NCBI GenBank assembly: GCA_964496495.1
Contig: CAZBZU010000084.1
Span: 1 to 6,260, forward strand
Length of the DNA stretch: 6,260 nt
Direction: 5' to 3'
DNA from: JASBRS01 sp964496495
GTDB taxonomy: Bacteria > Deinococcota > Deinococci > Deinococcales > Trueperaceae
Below the pieces are notes generated by a model, which saw only the letters and a list, made by a program, of their open reading frames with translations, did not search any database and had not been told where the DNA came from. This document shows, in pieces, positions 6,249 through 6,260 of the stretch; the stretch's first letter is position 1, and every line of letters begins with the position of its first letter. Both the position numbers and the translations under genes were made by a program.

Positions 6249-6260
6249 GTGCCTGCCTGG
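6249..6260 (+). CDS. Possible start of a further gene, cut off by the window end
   Basis: GGGGAGGGG (6236-6244) lies 4 nt before a GTG (6249), giving the opening codons Met-Pro-Ala-Trp before the window ends. The spacing suits a Shine-Dalgarno site and start codon, but four codons cannot establish a gene. G-rich runs also occur by chance in DNA of this composition. Confidence 0.2.

Overview
The window reads as chromosomal DNA of a high-GC bacterium, most likely an actinomycete. Evidence for this is the strong preference for G or C at third codon positions in every convincing gene, purine-rich Shine-Dalgarno sites and a DrrAB-type ABC transporter under a PadR regulator. I could not run a taxonomic search, so this placement is an inference. 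No RNA gene, CRISPR array, insertion sequence or phage gene was seen.

Layout. (1) Positions 3-1238, plus strand: the 3' part of a gene whose frame stays open to the window edge. It encodes the tail of an ankyrin repeat, a short linker and a complete serine beta-lactamase-like hydrolase domain. (2) Positions 1239-1623: a convergent gap with two weak hairpins and, on the minus strand, the wreck of a short-chain dehydrogenase/reductase (SDR) gene. (3) Positions 1624-3994, minus strand: a compact three-gene operon, PadR regulator, then ABC ATPase, then ABC permease, with ATGA stop/start overlaps at both junctions. A promoter (TTGACA, 18-base spacer, TATCTT) lies upstream. It carries three alternating 7-bp half-sites (TAGTCAG/CTGACTA), a good candidate autoregulatory operator. 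(4) Positions 4045-4408: G-rich DNA without a convincing gene. (5) Positions 4409-5098, plus strand: a multi-pass membrane protein of unassigned family, with a faint resemblance to CPBP-type intramembrane proteins. (6) Positions 5331-6173, plus strand: a complete aldo/keto reductase with all four catalytic residues, preceded by a cluster of three GCTTGAC repeats. (7) The last 87 bases may include the start of another gene (GTG at 6249).

How the parts work together. The PadR-ATPase-permease set fits a substrate-inducible efflux pump: PadR represses its own operon until a drug-like or lipophilic ligand releases it. The SDR remnant lies 20 nt downstream of the permease in the same orientation, so it may once have been a fourth operon member. 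The serine hydrolase, membrane protein and aldo/keto reductase look like independent neighbours. Most of the window is ordinary. The points most worth checking are the ankyrin-hydrolase fusion, the three-half-site operator and the unassigned membrane protein.
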